This document shows positions 26,402 through 37,700 of a DNA stretch of 64,000 nt, piece by piece. The notes under the pieces are model-generated. The model had not been told where the DNA came from and searched no databases. It worked only from the letters and a program-made list of their open reading frames with translations. This DNA comes from Nemopilema nomurai (Eukaryota > Cnidaria > Scyphozoa > Rhizostomeae > Rhizostomatidae): the NCBI GenBank assembly GCA_003864495.1, contig ML133443.1, positions 2,794,742 to 2,858,741 of the forward strand. Reading direction: 5' to 3'. Both the position numbers and the translations under genes were made by a program. Positions within the stretch are counted from its first letter, which is position 1, and each line of letters opens with the position of its first letter.

Positions 26402-29400
26402 TCAATGAAACTTACGACTGATTGCCGCGCGAATCTTTACCAGGAGAAACATTGGGATGACAAAGCCTTTGACGTCTTCAGCTTTGATCCCGATATTATC
26501 TCTGAGAAAAGATAAAGTGAGATGATAAAAGAAAAGATAAATGATAAGGTTATTAAACCACGATTGATAACCGTATTACTAGCTGCATGATTATACGATC
26601 AAACCATAATTTCGTTTATAATAGATGAAGAAAGTCTCATTGAATCCCAAGCCTCTACAGAGAGTGAAAGACTACTCACACCACTGAGTATAACTAGGGA
26701 AAATGTTAATGAGATTTTGTCTTTTTTAGAATAAAAACTCTTTAGTAATATCAGAAAATGAACATCTAGATCTGTGGTTTAAATAACACCCTTTATTCAA
26801 ATGTTTTTTAGAAATATCAGTATAAGCAAAAAGTTGCTAAATTTCAATCTAATATTCCATGACATATAATTCTGGGCACCTTTGTTTGTCAAACAATAAA
26901 TTAAAGTAAAAAGCAATAATATTGCATTTCATTTGCTACTTCAAGACAGTATTCCAGATCAACTACTTTACTCATAGCTTGTTCACTTGGTTGGATATTT
27001 CACACTTGGTTGTTCACTCAATAAACTCACTTGTAATCTTGGTGTGTGGTAGCCAAAGCCCTAATGTCATCTGCGATCATTATAAAGGCCTGAAGGAGTA
27101 ACAGAGTTCACATCAAAGTATCTTCTTTCATCATAATTGAAAATGGTAATGATAGGCAGTTGTTTGTGTCTAGTCTATTACACAAAATTCTGGAATTTAA
27201 ACTACCTGCCTGATTTACTTTAGGGCATAGCAAAAGTTTAAATCCCCCAAAATCTTCATGATACAATAATAATTGTTGATATAGATGTTCTAAACAACCT
27301 GCAATGATATTTTTCTCCATTTCTAATAGGAAAGAATTTGTAGCTGATTCACCAAGTCTATTTAGCCTGAGACTGACTTGAGCAAGGAAATTAAATTCTG
27401 TTTTGGGATATGAAATCTATATCCAGCCCCTAGCATCATTCTAAAGCTTTTGCCTAAGGTAATGAATAAAATCTTTGCCACTTCTTGGAAACAAAAACTT
27501 ACTTTCCCTCCAGTTATTGGCATATGGCCATTGTCATATAGCCACTGTTTGTCATCTTGGTCAGCCATATACTAAGGAATAAATAGGGGGTTGATTATAG
27601 TTGTGAATCTTAGAAAGAATATGCTTCTTATATAGATTTGCTCCTTATCAACATGTGAACATTGAGCAGTATTGATAAAAAAACCAACATTAGTTGTCAT
27701 ACTGTACAATGATATTATAGTAACTTGTGGCCAATTTTGTAATATCTCAGTATTTCATCATATTGTAACATAATTTAATTGATCAGTTAATACAAGGATC
27801 AACATTTCACCTGCAACATTTCAGTAACTTCACCTGCAACAATTCAGTCACCAATTCAGAAGACTAAAGTCAACCACAGCAGCAGTTGTAAATGACCATA
27901 GACAAGCAAAGGAAAATCCAATGTTTGCTTTTACTTCAGTTTACCAAAGCAAGCAACAAACAAAATCTTTGAGTGATATTTGGTCCTACCTTAAACAAAT
28001 CTGGATGTCTTGTATACAATCTTCCTCTTGCAGAGGCGAAACCTAAAATTCTGAACAGAAGGTTGCAAGAAACGTTAATGTTTTAAAAACTAAGATATTT
28101 TGATCTCTAGATTTTTCAGTTAGTGAGTTTTTCTTGCCTATTTGCAAAAACCTCTTGAATAACCTGCCATAATAGCTGCTTTGAAGGTATTTAACTAACA
28201 TAATTTGCACATATTTCTTTCCTGCGGCCACATTTCTTGTTTAAGAGAGAAAGAGAGCAGATAAGAGTTGATGATTTATCAAGGTCAAAATAGAAAAACT
28301 ATCAAGGCCTACTTGTTTGCTTTTACTCCCATAATGAACTCAGTTTCATCTGTCAACCTTGCCTCATCCCACTAAACATAAAAATTAAAAAGGGTAACAG
28401 AAAATTAAAAATATACATTGATATCTGAATAACTTAAATTAAATATTTTATAGACAATTATGTTTAAAACTTAGTTATACAAATAGTTATAGAACATATC
28501 TGACAGCTCCCATTACAACAGAAATCACTAGTTGATGGTATGATATCGCTGTCAACCTATGAACAAAATATTGAATCATAAAGCAAAGGATAATGCCATC
28601 GTCCGATCTCCAATCTTATTATGACACTTTAAAATTTGCTCATTGAATTTTTCAATATTTCTACTTCTTGATAGACTGGGAGCTATTCATATTGAACCAA
28701 GCAATAACTCAGTTCTCGAATAAAAGTTTACTGTTAACCAAAAACCATCTACATACCGGTGGATAGATGTAATCATCTTTTGGTCTAAAAGTGAAATGCA
28801 ATTATCTATATATAGAAAAAATGAACATATCTACCACGTTATCTCCTACTTATAGTCACTGGTAAATAGACATGAAGGCAGTTAACCTAGGATCAATATA
28901 CTGAGAAATATCTTAAGTCAAAACATTAAGCCAAAAGCAGCAAAATTATTGTTCAACTACCTGTGATCTTCCCGTCTCATTTTCTTCTAATAAGAAAAAA
29001 GGAATATTAAATGAACATCTTACCAATGAAAGTCTGATCAAATGAAAAGCAATAACAAATTTAAAAGGAAGTATTTTAAAAAGAAGTAGCTAACACTGAC
29101 AAATACTTAGTCAATAAATACCAAAATCAATAAATTATAATTATTATGCATTTACTTCACTTAAAAAAGGGACATTGTGTAATGACTTATTAATTATAGA
29201 TCATGGTCAATACCTTTTTAATAATAACAGGTTTTATTGGCATTGGTCTCTTCTTCTCTGCCATCTGGAAAACAAATTTCTTAATACTCATTACTTGAAA
29301 GGTGAAAATGAACTAGCAATGAATTGAAAATGACATAATCAAGAGTGCATAGAAATCTGATATTATCAAACTGAGGTCAAAAGTAGCTACCTGAGGCTCG

Positions 29401-31437
29401 TCATCCTTTTCTCCTTCTTTTGAATCACTTTGGAAAAGTGTTTTTGCCTGAAATACAAAACTTTGCTAAATGGACAATTTTTCAATTATGCCACTGTTTA
29501 AGAAAATTCAAGACTAAACCTTGTCAGCAAATACATTCCTTCTAGCTATGTTGTGAGCTATGTGTCAGCAAATACATTCCTTCTAGCTATGTTGTGAGAA
29601 TGATATTAAAATACATACAAGAAAAAACATACAACAATACAGATTGGTAGTTAGTATTCACTGAAATAGTCACATGGCTTTGAATGCCAAGGCCTTTTTC
29701 CAAACCTAGCAGTTAAACGTGTCTCCACCTTAAAACAAATGATAAATCAATAAGAAAAATGTGCAAGTTCTCATGCTGTATTTGACATAGCAGAAAAGAC
29801 ATGTAACCTCATCCAAAGCTCTTCTTAAAATGTATTTGACATGATCTTCAGTAAGTGATTCCTTTGTGTTGTCTGAAATATTATATGCAGCCATACGGAA
29901 CATCTAAAATTTACAAAAAATTGTCCATAAATGTTTTTTATAAATACAAACAGACACTCAAAAGCTAAGCAAACATACATGCTCTTGGATATAAACAAAA
30001 ATTAGCTAGGATATAATACCTCTTGGTAACTCTGAAGAACTCTTTCAATATCAGAGTTCAAACTTGGCTGCAAAGCTGCTCTCACAAGTTCAAGGGCCTT
30101 AGCTGGGTTTGACCCAGTATTTGCTCTGGAAAACAATAAACAATTTAAAAATACATTCTTGATAGCAAATGAAATGAATTCTACTCAAGCACAGAAATAA
30201 AATCAAAATCAAGGGTTAACATTAAAACGGAGTAAATAATAGTGACAATGTTGGATATATTTAGCAATCAAACTGTGGATTTTAAAAAGTACCTTGTTCT
30301 GTTCATGTGAATTGCTGCTTTGCCAAGGGGTCTGGAAGAAAGATAAGCGTATGTAAATTTATCTCAAAGTAACATATGGATCATTGGGATATCACAAATA
30401 ATCAGTTATTCTGTTAATTTTTTATTGATTTATGGCATTGAAGTAAAAACTAAATCTGCAAGAAACAACTAAATAACAATGAATATTCAATATGTGTCTA
30501 AATTTTCATGATATCAAAAAACACATTCAATGCACAAAAAACTAATGAAAACTAAATGAAACAGAAAAAACAAGCTCAAACTATATGAATGTTGAGAATA
30601 AAGTCACTTGCAAAGATTTAGACTATGAAGAAACAAAGATCTATATATGTTTTCAAAGTTAGAACAGTAAGATTTTATACTTGATTGGTTCGAAGACAAA
30701 GCATATGAATTGGAGGCTTAATAGATTAAGGTTTTTGATAACCCATGTGATTACTGGGTGTCAACTTTTCAAAAAAGTGATATAGATTGATGTCCCAGGT
30801 TAAAGCTGAGATAATTACCTCCTTTTTGGGAAGTTCTTTGCTGTCATGTTGAATGGATTTGAGGCCTGGAGAGAAGAAGATGATCTTTACCATAAAAGAA
30901 AGGAAGACTTTGAGGGAGTCAATTTAAAGTTAAAGGTAAATATTTAAAGTTAAAAAAATGAAAAACGGTAAGAAGGCTGTTGATGCCCAATGAAAGGCTC
31001 AAACAGAAAATTGCTCTTATCATTGATACAACCAGGCAAAATATGCTCAATAGGAAAAATTATTTTTATGTAGACTAAATTCAATTTATTATGAAGATAA
31101 GAAAAGTAGTTAGAGGTACCAATTTCACAGGTTCGTGTCTCCCATCCGACAAAGATTCCCTAAAATACAAAATTTTGTAAATAAGAGCGTTTCTAACAAT
31201 ACAACTGCTGAGAAAGATATCTCATTTATTTTTTTACTATAATTTTAGACTTCTATACAACAAGCAATTAGCATTGACATACCTCTTTCTTTTCAGTTTT
31301 GTGGAAACTGGGGTGCCATCCGAAGAATTTCTTTGATACGCTGGCCTATTGATAGTGGCTTCCTTTCTTTGTTGTTGGGACTGTGGTTCAAGTCCAATCG
31401 ATGTTCCCTCTTTCCCAGCTTGGCTATTTTCCACCAT
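26402..31437 (-). CDS. DNTTIP1: Deoxynucleotidyltransferase terminal-interacting protein 1, MiDAC scaffold
   Basis: Seventeen coding exons in transcription order: 31283-31437, 31120-31159, 30819-30865, 30293-30331, 30020-30125, 29808-29903, 29706-29728, 29520-29541, 29391-29447, 29214-29264, 28961-28986, 28756-28783, 28313-28371, 27990-28050, 27503-27571, 27031-27089 and 26402-26501. They total 1038 bases (345 residues; human is 329), with phase kept throughout. Recognised blocks are the N-terminal dimerisation segment (LELVRAALQPSLNSDIERVL, then FRMAAYNISDN), WDEARL, VKANK, ARGRLYTRHPDLFKYMADQDD, GHMPITGGK, ADDIRAL and a C-terminal EDVKGFVIP. The human protein dimerises and links HDAC1/2 to MIDEAS in the mitotic deacetylase complex, and it binds DNA and nucleosomes. 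Exon 8 (22 bases) lies within a tandem duplication. The N-terminal 50 residues are poorly conserved. Confidence 0.92.
29522..29598. repeat. 41-bp tandem duplication over a DNTTIP1 splice acceptor
   Basis: The segments 29522-29557 and 29563-29598 are identical over 36 bases. Each contains the minus-strand acceptor CTAG and the first 20 coding bases of the 22-base exon 8. Only the copy next to 29520 has the GTTTAG donor. Confidence 0.9.
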
Positions 31438-32740
31438 TGTTGAGATTAAGAGAACTTGACAGCAAATGGGCTGATTTGTCTTTTATAAGATTTCGCAGCG
31501 ATTACTTTCCCACCTGTTCTCTAGCGACCTTCCACAAAAAAACAATCTTAGGCCCAAAAAAAACGTCAACCTCCTTCTCGGATGTCCTGTGTGTGGATCC
31601 TCGTTCTCATTATTTGATTTGATTTGACCACTTAGACTCGACACTCGACAGGAAAAGTTATTTGACTCAAGTTGGAGATTGCAAAAAGACATACAAAAAT
31701 CAACAAGGCAGAAAAACTAACAATTTTATTAATGACACAAATGAAAGTTAAAAGCGATGGCGCTAAAATCAAACAAACATCTTATGGGAAACTTATGGGT
31801 GTAGAATTTTGTTTATGCTTATAAGAAGTAAGAATTATTTTTTAGCCACAGCAGCACCCCCAAAGTATGATGGGCAGCTCTGAATGTTTTCTTCAAAAAC
31901 CCTGCTTTCTATGACAAATAACCAAATATGACAAAGGTGAAATGAATGTGAGAGTAGAATGTAGTAGAGCTTTTGCCTAGAAATGGCTCTGGATTGTAAC
32001 ATTCTTTTACGTACACACGAAATGGCATTATGCAGCGTCCCTGCAAGGTGCAAACGCCAAAATAGCTTTTGCACGGGCTGCATGCAGAGCGGCGTTTGTT
32101 ATGCAGATTAGATGACCCAGACGCAAAAGACATTTGGAGTAGGCCCACGCAACACGCCAAGTACATTTGGTTGCCACGTAGTCCCTAAAAGTGGGAGTGG
32201 ATGATGTGTCCCACATCTTAACCTGTTTCTACCACGAATGCTACTTTTTGATACTACAAAATATTCCTCAGCTCAATCTAAGAAAATAACAGCAAGCAAT
32301 TGTTACCAATCGCCTTAATCTGTGATGTCAAGAATACAATATTAATTACAATATCTTTCGCTGCCTTCTTGTCCAAGAACGCAATATCAGTTACTTTACC
32401 TTTTACAACTTATTATTCATCTCCCCTACCTTCAGTATTTGTTTACTTATCATTGTAGCAACAAACAATAAAACTAAATCTGGGTAATTGACCAGTTTAT
32501 CAATGCATTTTAGCCTCTAAAATCACTTATATTTGTTCAAAACCTGCTGTTACCAAACAGGAAACACAGGTTCTTAGTAAGGCATAGACTAATAAACATA
32601 AATAATTAGCTTTTCAGTGTCCCCAGTATATCATAAGTAATAGAGGAGTCTTATACCAGACAGCATAAAGGTTTTGGTCTTGACTCAAGGTTGGACAATA
32701 GAGAAACAACTTTATAATGTTCAATCTTTTCATAACAAAT
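31438..32740. other. Region between DNTTIP1 and RPL30, with a possible small minus-strand gene
   Basis: DNTTIP1 promoter sequence should lie just above 31437. Between 31840 and 32216 the minus strand is richer in GC than its flanks and has overlapping open frames with many cysteines. One, starting at 32166, begins with a hydrophobic signal-like segment, then a KRR site and a Cys-rich stretch. Another (32216-32028) runs through the same bases. A TTTGTCATAG acceptor near 31917 precedes a short frame ending in a TAA near 31842. I cannot decide which frame, if any, is real, and I recognise no family. Confidence 0.25.
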
Positions 32741-33567
32741 TTATTGAGCTGCTTGTTCCCCTGATGGCATTGATCGGATAATGTCTGAATCTCCAGGATC
32801 AGTGATGCTTAGCACGGAAACACGGAAGTATTTTCCACAAGCTTCCCCAAGTTCAATGTTGTTACCAGTGTAATGATGCACTCCTGTCTTGGCCAACATG
32901 GCATAGTATTCAATTTCACTCTTCCTGTTAAAAACAAGAAAATATCATCAGATTTCTAACCAAAGCACACTTTTATTAATTCAAACATTAACTTTAAACA
33001 ACAAAGAGGTGAATGTACTTGTAAGACATAATACACATATATACTGTTCAAATCTAGATAAGGGTCAAAACTTCAAAATGATAGTAATTTGGAAATTATT
33101 TGGAGCACATTTAACAAAAATGCTGCAACATTGAATTAAAAAAGTCATTATTTCAAATGAAATACATTTCATCCCAAACAGGGCCATATGCCAAAACTGT
33201 ATGTGAATCACGGGGGAAAAAAGAAGCAATAATTCTTCCTTCCACGTAAAACTCACTCACTTTATTTATGGCAGTGTTTCACAGATGAAGATACTGAGAA
33301 CCAGCACCTGCAAATTTCTGCCAGCCTTCCAAAAAATACTGGTACAGATACCTTCATAACTATGATCAATCAAAGTACCACTGATCATATTTTTACCCAC
33401 CTGAGTTGTGGGGTGTTTGATGCAATGATGACTAGTTTTGCTTTTCCTTGCCTCAAAGTTTTCAAGGTTGACCTGTACCCCAAGGTGTACTTGCCACTTT
33501 TAACAACAAGGGCAAGCCTTGTGTTTATACTTTCCATAGCTTTCTTTTGTTTCTTTGAAGCAACCAT
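32741..33567 (-). CDS. RPL30: 60S ribosomal protein eL30
   Basis: Two coding exons, 33401-33567 and 32741-32924, join as AG|GAAG within [11 protein letters not shown]. They give 116 residues (human 115). The protein starts [18 protein letters not shown] and contains [36 protein letters not shown] and [12 protein letters not shown], which is diagnostic for the L7Ae/L30e fold. eL30 is a large-subunit ribosomal protein at intersubunit contacts, and in some species it binds its own transcript. A likely acceptor (TTCTGTTAATAG) lies just upstream of the ATG, so an untranslated first exon is expected nearer 34.4-34.6 kb, close to the TUBE1 start. AATAAA overlaps the stop codon, so the 3' untranslated region is probably very short. 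The coding exons are flanked by candidate intronic snoRNAs. Confidence 0.95.
33195..33358 (-). ncRNA. Candidate H/ACA snoRNA in the RPL30 intron (copy 1)
   Basis: It lies between the two coding exons, in sense with the host gene. Hairpin 1 closes with ATGAAGGTAT against GTATCTTCAT (10 pairs, two G-U). It then opens into an internal loop of 5 and 6 bases, like a pseudouridylation pocket, and closes again with CCAGTA against TGCTGG. A hinge contains AAATAA (fits ANANNA). Hairpin 2 closes with GTGAGT against ATTCAC. ACA sits three bases before the proposed end (33198-33200). The length of about 160 is usual for the class. RPL30 is a known H/ACA snoRNA host in vertebrates (SNORA72). Folding was done by eye and the RNA target is not known. 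Confidence 0.5.
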
Positions 33568-34700
33568 GATGACGTTTTAACCTTGCCTCCAGCAAATGAT
33601 TCAGCTATTAACAGAATGACATATCTATTAACAAAAACAAATATACTAACACATCTTAACATATTTGATTCATGTATTACCCTTAATTGTGTACCCACTG
33701 AGTTTATTAAAATAACGCCCTGACGTGCCTAATGAATAATCTTTCTAGTCTTACAATCTAAGTCTTAAAATTTGTAAGACATAATACACATACTGTTTCA
33801 AATCTAGATGAGGGTCAAAACTTCAAAATGATAGTAGTTTGGAAATTAATTGGAGCACTTTAAACAAAAATGCTGCAACATCTAATTAAAAAAGTCCTTA
33901 TTTCAAATGAAATACATTTCATCCTAAACAGGCCATATGCCAAAACTGTATGTGAATCACGGGGGAAAAAAGAAGCAATAATTCTTCCTTCCACGTAAAA
34001 CTCACACTTTATTTATGGCAGTGTTTCACAGATGAAGATACTGAGAATCAGCACCTGCAAATTTCTGCCAGCCTTCCAAAAAATACTGGTACAGATACCT
34101 TCATAAACTCTAGTGAAATTATTGGAACTATACCAAAACTTTAAAATGTGACCACTGTCAGTCATATACAAAATTATATTTTTCAAAGACATTGAAGGCG
34201 CATATCTGTTCTCATACTACTAGATACAGTTTGCCTAGAGAAGAGTCAGAAGGAAAAAGATTAAACATTCCTGGATGAATTTTTAACAATCCCTTTCAAG
34301 GGATTTAAAAGTCAACGTTTTTCACAATTTGACGAAATATTGTTTCGGGACATGCCATGATGGCCTAAAAGTGGTTCAACGGCATGAAAATCAACCGGCA
34401 AATGAAAAATCGATAGCTAGGTTATTTTCCGGGGAGTTTTAGGCTTACAGATTACAAAAATATATTCAAATAATGGCCTAAGCGTTTGAAACATGCGCTT
34501 TAACTTAGAAATATGTACTCCATACCAATTTGCTCTCTCAGGCGACACTCGTGTAATTGAAAGGACGAGCGAGGCATGGCATCGTGATTTAGTCAAGAGG
34601 ACTAGGAACCACCTTTCAGTTCCCGCAGAAAACCGCGGGTACTTTTTCGCGCAAAAATTGGAAATTACCGTGACGAAAAGATTTGAAGCAACTACCAAGA
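33568..34700. promoter_or_regulatory. Divergent upstream region of RPL30 and TUBE1
   Basis: The start codons of the two genes are 1.13 kb apart and point away from each other. The stretch 34400-34700 has more CpG than its flanks and no stable gene. It probably holds the first, untranslated RPL30 exon and the TUBE1 promoter. Short open frames on both strands here (34417-34741) overlap each other and show no family likeness. Confidence 0.4.
33944..34105 (-). ncRNA. Candidate H/ACA snoRNA upstream of the RPL30 start codon (copy 2)
   Basis: This is a near-identical copy of the candidate at 33195-33358. It keeps both stems, the AAATAA hinge and the ACA box at 33947-33949. The main difference is a shorter hinge (one GTGA unit fewer). 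It lies in the inferred first intron of RPL30, upstream of the start codon. It is supported by the same reasoning and shares the same uncertainty. Confidence 0.45.
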
Positions 34701-37700
34701 ATGACTCAATCTATAATTGTACAAGGTTAGATTTGTGTTAGGCGAAAGTTTTATGTTGATTTAAGTATTTAAGAACGAATTCTACTCTGTGGTAAGTATT
34801 TTTGTTCATCTAAGGCTACGATTCTCATCTGACAGGGCCCGAAGGGGCGGCCTAATAATCACAAGGACACTGCCTGGTTGATATACCTAGATTTTATGAT
34901 GGATCAACAATTGGATCACCACTTTTTTACCAAGAAGAAATGACTACTCTAAATAACATCTCTTGGAGTTTTTTTATTTCTCTATTGGAAATTGTGGAGA
35001 AATTATTTTCCAGAATGTACTACGGGTGGCTAGTACAGGCTGCAGAGTTTTCGCAAGGTTGTTTTGTCTCGCAAAGTAATTTAAGTAACTTGTGAATTAC
35101 CCTAAAATAGACCCATTTAAATAAAAACAAATTTAACACAATCATGACAAGGCTTGTTGCAACAGCTTTGATTAACTAAATTCTACCTGCAGAATATGAA
35201 CTAACAACAATCAATTCGCTCTAAAGTTCATACATTTTCATCCATCTCCGTATATATATATGAAGCTTACTTAGATAACAAGTAAGTTGCACTTGTAAAT
35301 GTCTGTAATCAAGCTCAAATATTGGGAGCACAAGTCTGTCTAGTATTTTGTTATAAGTGGTTTTATTGTCAAAGTTATCCATAGCTTGCTTGTTAGAATG
35401 GACTACAATATTTCATATTTTCTGGTAAAAGCTCGAAAGTGTTGATACAAAGCTTGCTGAAAGAACATGGCATTCCTTTCTCTCGACAATCCAGAATCCT
35501 TCGAAATCTTATTATATCTCCATTATTTTTATGATTAAGCCTAACTTTATACTCTCTTTTTCATTTTTAGTTGGGCAATGTGGTAACCAGGTAAGTATCA
35601 TTTGCAAATTGCTGAAGTTTTAGTTATTCTGTTCTGGACCTCTTTAGCTCAATGATGTTTATTGCTCAGATTGTTTGCTCAGAGGTGTCAAAATGTTTGG
35701 CGCATTCTTTTTATTTTTTGTTTTTTAGGTCTTATTTTTAAAAGTTTATAATAATTATCAACTTGCTTTGCAAAACAAGCATCATGATACTTTGTGTTAT
35801 CATAGATGATAAATGCAAAATCAATATTGTTAGTTGTCATGGCAATGTTGATATATGATTTTTCATATTATTTCTGTACTATTTTGCCAAAAACTATATT
35901 AACCATATGTTATCTATCATTTGTTGATCCAACATTTCTAGATTGGCTGCAGATTTTGGGACCTTGCCCTAAGGGAGCATGCTCACACAAATAAGGTAAG
36001 CCAGAAATAATGCAGAAAAAAATTAAGTGCTTTGAATGAAATAAAATATGGCACTATTATATAACCATGGTGGCTGTTTGTGTAAACTACACCTTGGTTA
36101 GTAAGACTTGCAAACTTGAAACACTTTTACTATGCACTTTATGTTTACCAGATTTTTCTTTTCATAGTCAGGAACCTATGATGAAGCTATCGGTAGTTTC
36201 TTCAGAAATGTTGATACAAGGTTTGTTGCTTTTGTTCCTTTGCATCTTGTTTCCGCAGCAAGCAGAATTTTGCCACCAAATTCTTTTCCTGCTGTTTTTG
36301 GATTTTTGATTGGTAACTTATTCTATTTCAAAGGGGTGGTGACCTGAGAGAGCTTCCAATTGGAGATGGGAAAGGAAAGATTAAAAGTCTTAAAGCAAGG
36401 GTAAGGGAATTGCCAGTTATACTTGTAAATGATGGTAAATGTGTTTTTAGTTTGGTTTTGTAAATATTTCTTCATTCTAAGAAGTTTTTTCATAGATGTT
36501 TGAAGAATCTTTGGTATTAATTCAAGCCAACAAATTTGGTAGTGTGATTTGATATTATAATTGCAAACTGCAGAATTTTCATTTGAAAGTTTGCCAGGTA
36601 TATTGCTAAGAAGTACAACTGCTGTATTTGTTTGCTTTCCATGTTTTTTGTAAGCAAACAGGAAGTTGTAGCAAACATTCTTGTGGCAGGCCTACTCTTA
36701 TCTCTGTTTATGGACAAACATTTTAGAATGTTTGCGCAAAAGCTTCCCTGAGACTTCTTTTACTGATTCATTGAGACTTCTTACTGTGACATGGTAACAT
36801 CTGACTGAATCTGGGCTAATGCAATGTGTCCTAAAATCATGTCGTAGTAAGGTATCAAGCATTGTCAGTCGCTCCATTCAATGCCCCAGGAGTGGACTAA
36901 ATGTATTCTTACGCTGTAATATGCTAGAAATATATCCGAACATTTGTGTGTTTTTTTCAATATAAAATTGTTGCTCAGAGTTAAGCCCATACTCTTGCAC
37001 AAATTTTCACTCCAAAATTTATGAAAAGCTCTTGAGATGAAACTGAAAAACTCCTCCTTGAGTCTGAAAATGAAAAAAGGATTATTGTGGTGCAAAAACA
37101 TAAATGTGCCACATGTAAATGTTAAAAGAAAATATTGTGACTCTAATACACAAATGACGATCTATGATTATTAGCCATGCATTGTGATTGTTAGAATTCT
37201 AGAAGGTGGGAATGGCTTTGTCAGTACAGGTGCCCAGATTGTCAAAACGTTTGTCAGATATTTACTGAATGAAAAACTCCGTCTCAGGCCCCTTGGAAGC
37301 TTAGGCTTGTGAGAGTGTTAGAACTTAGAGATTCGTTTAGAATTACTTATTAGCACACCTTGCCATTTTTTAGCCGTAACGTAATGCAATATGGCGCTCG
37401 GCAATCTCACTTACACCGGCGGAGCTGTGACTTATGCTACTCCGTGAGACTTTTCATAATTTGCATCTTATTGTTTTGCAAAGGCATTTATAATGGTCTT
37501 CATTCACTTATAGGCTGTTCTCATAGACATGGAAGATGGTGTCGTGAATCAGATATTGCAAGGATCGCTACGAGATGTTTTCGACAATCAACAGTTCATA
37601 ACAAACGTTTATGGATCTGGAAATAATTGGTATTTGTCCCTAACCATTTGTTTATGTAGAATAGTTTTGTGATTTTTTGAAAGTTATTCTTTGTTCGGCT

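Larger units (their letters stand above)
33019..34107. repeat. Direct duplication of about 340 bp flanking RPL30 coding exon 1
   Basis: 33019-33359 and 33772-34107 are direct copies with a few percent differences (small indels and substitutions). The single-copy segment between them carries the first RPL30 coding exon. Each copy contains one H/ACA-like candidate. Confidence 0.93.

Noticed and set aside
26306..26515. Plus-strand 69-residue frame
   Set aside because: It is the complement of the last DNTTIP1 exon, which aligns with the conserved C-terminus of that family.
34493..34741. 82-residue plus-strand frame before TUBE1
   Set aside because: It overlaps the TUBE1 start in another frame, and the conserved MTQSIIVQ start at 34701 explains the locus.
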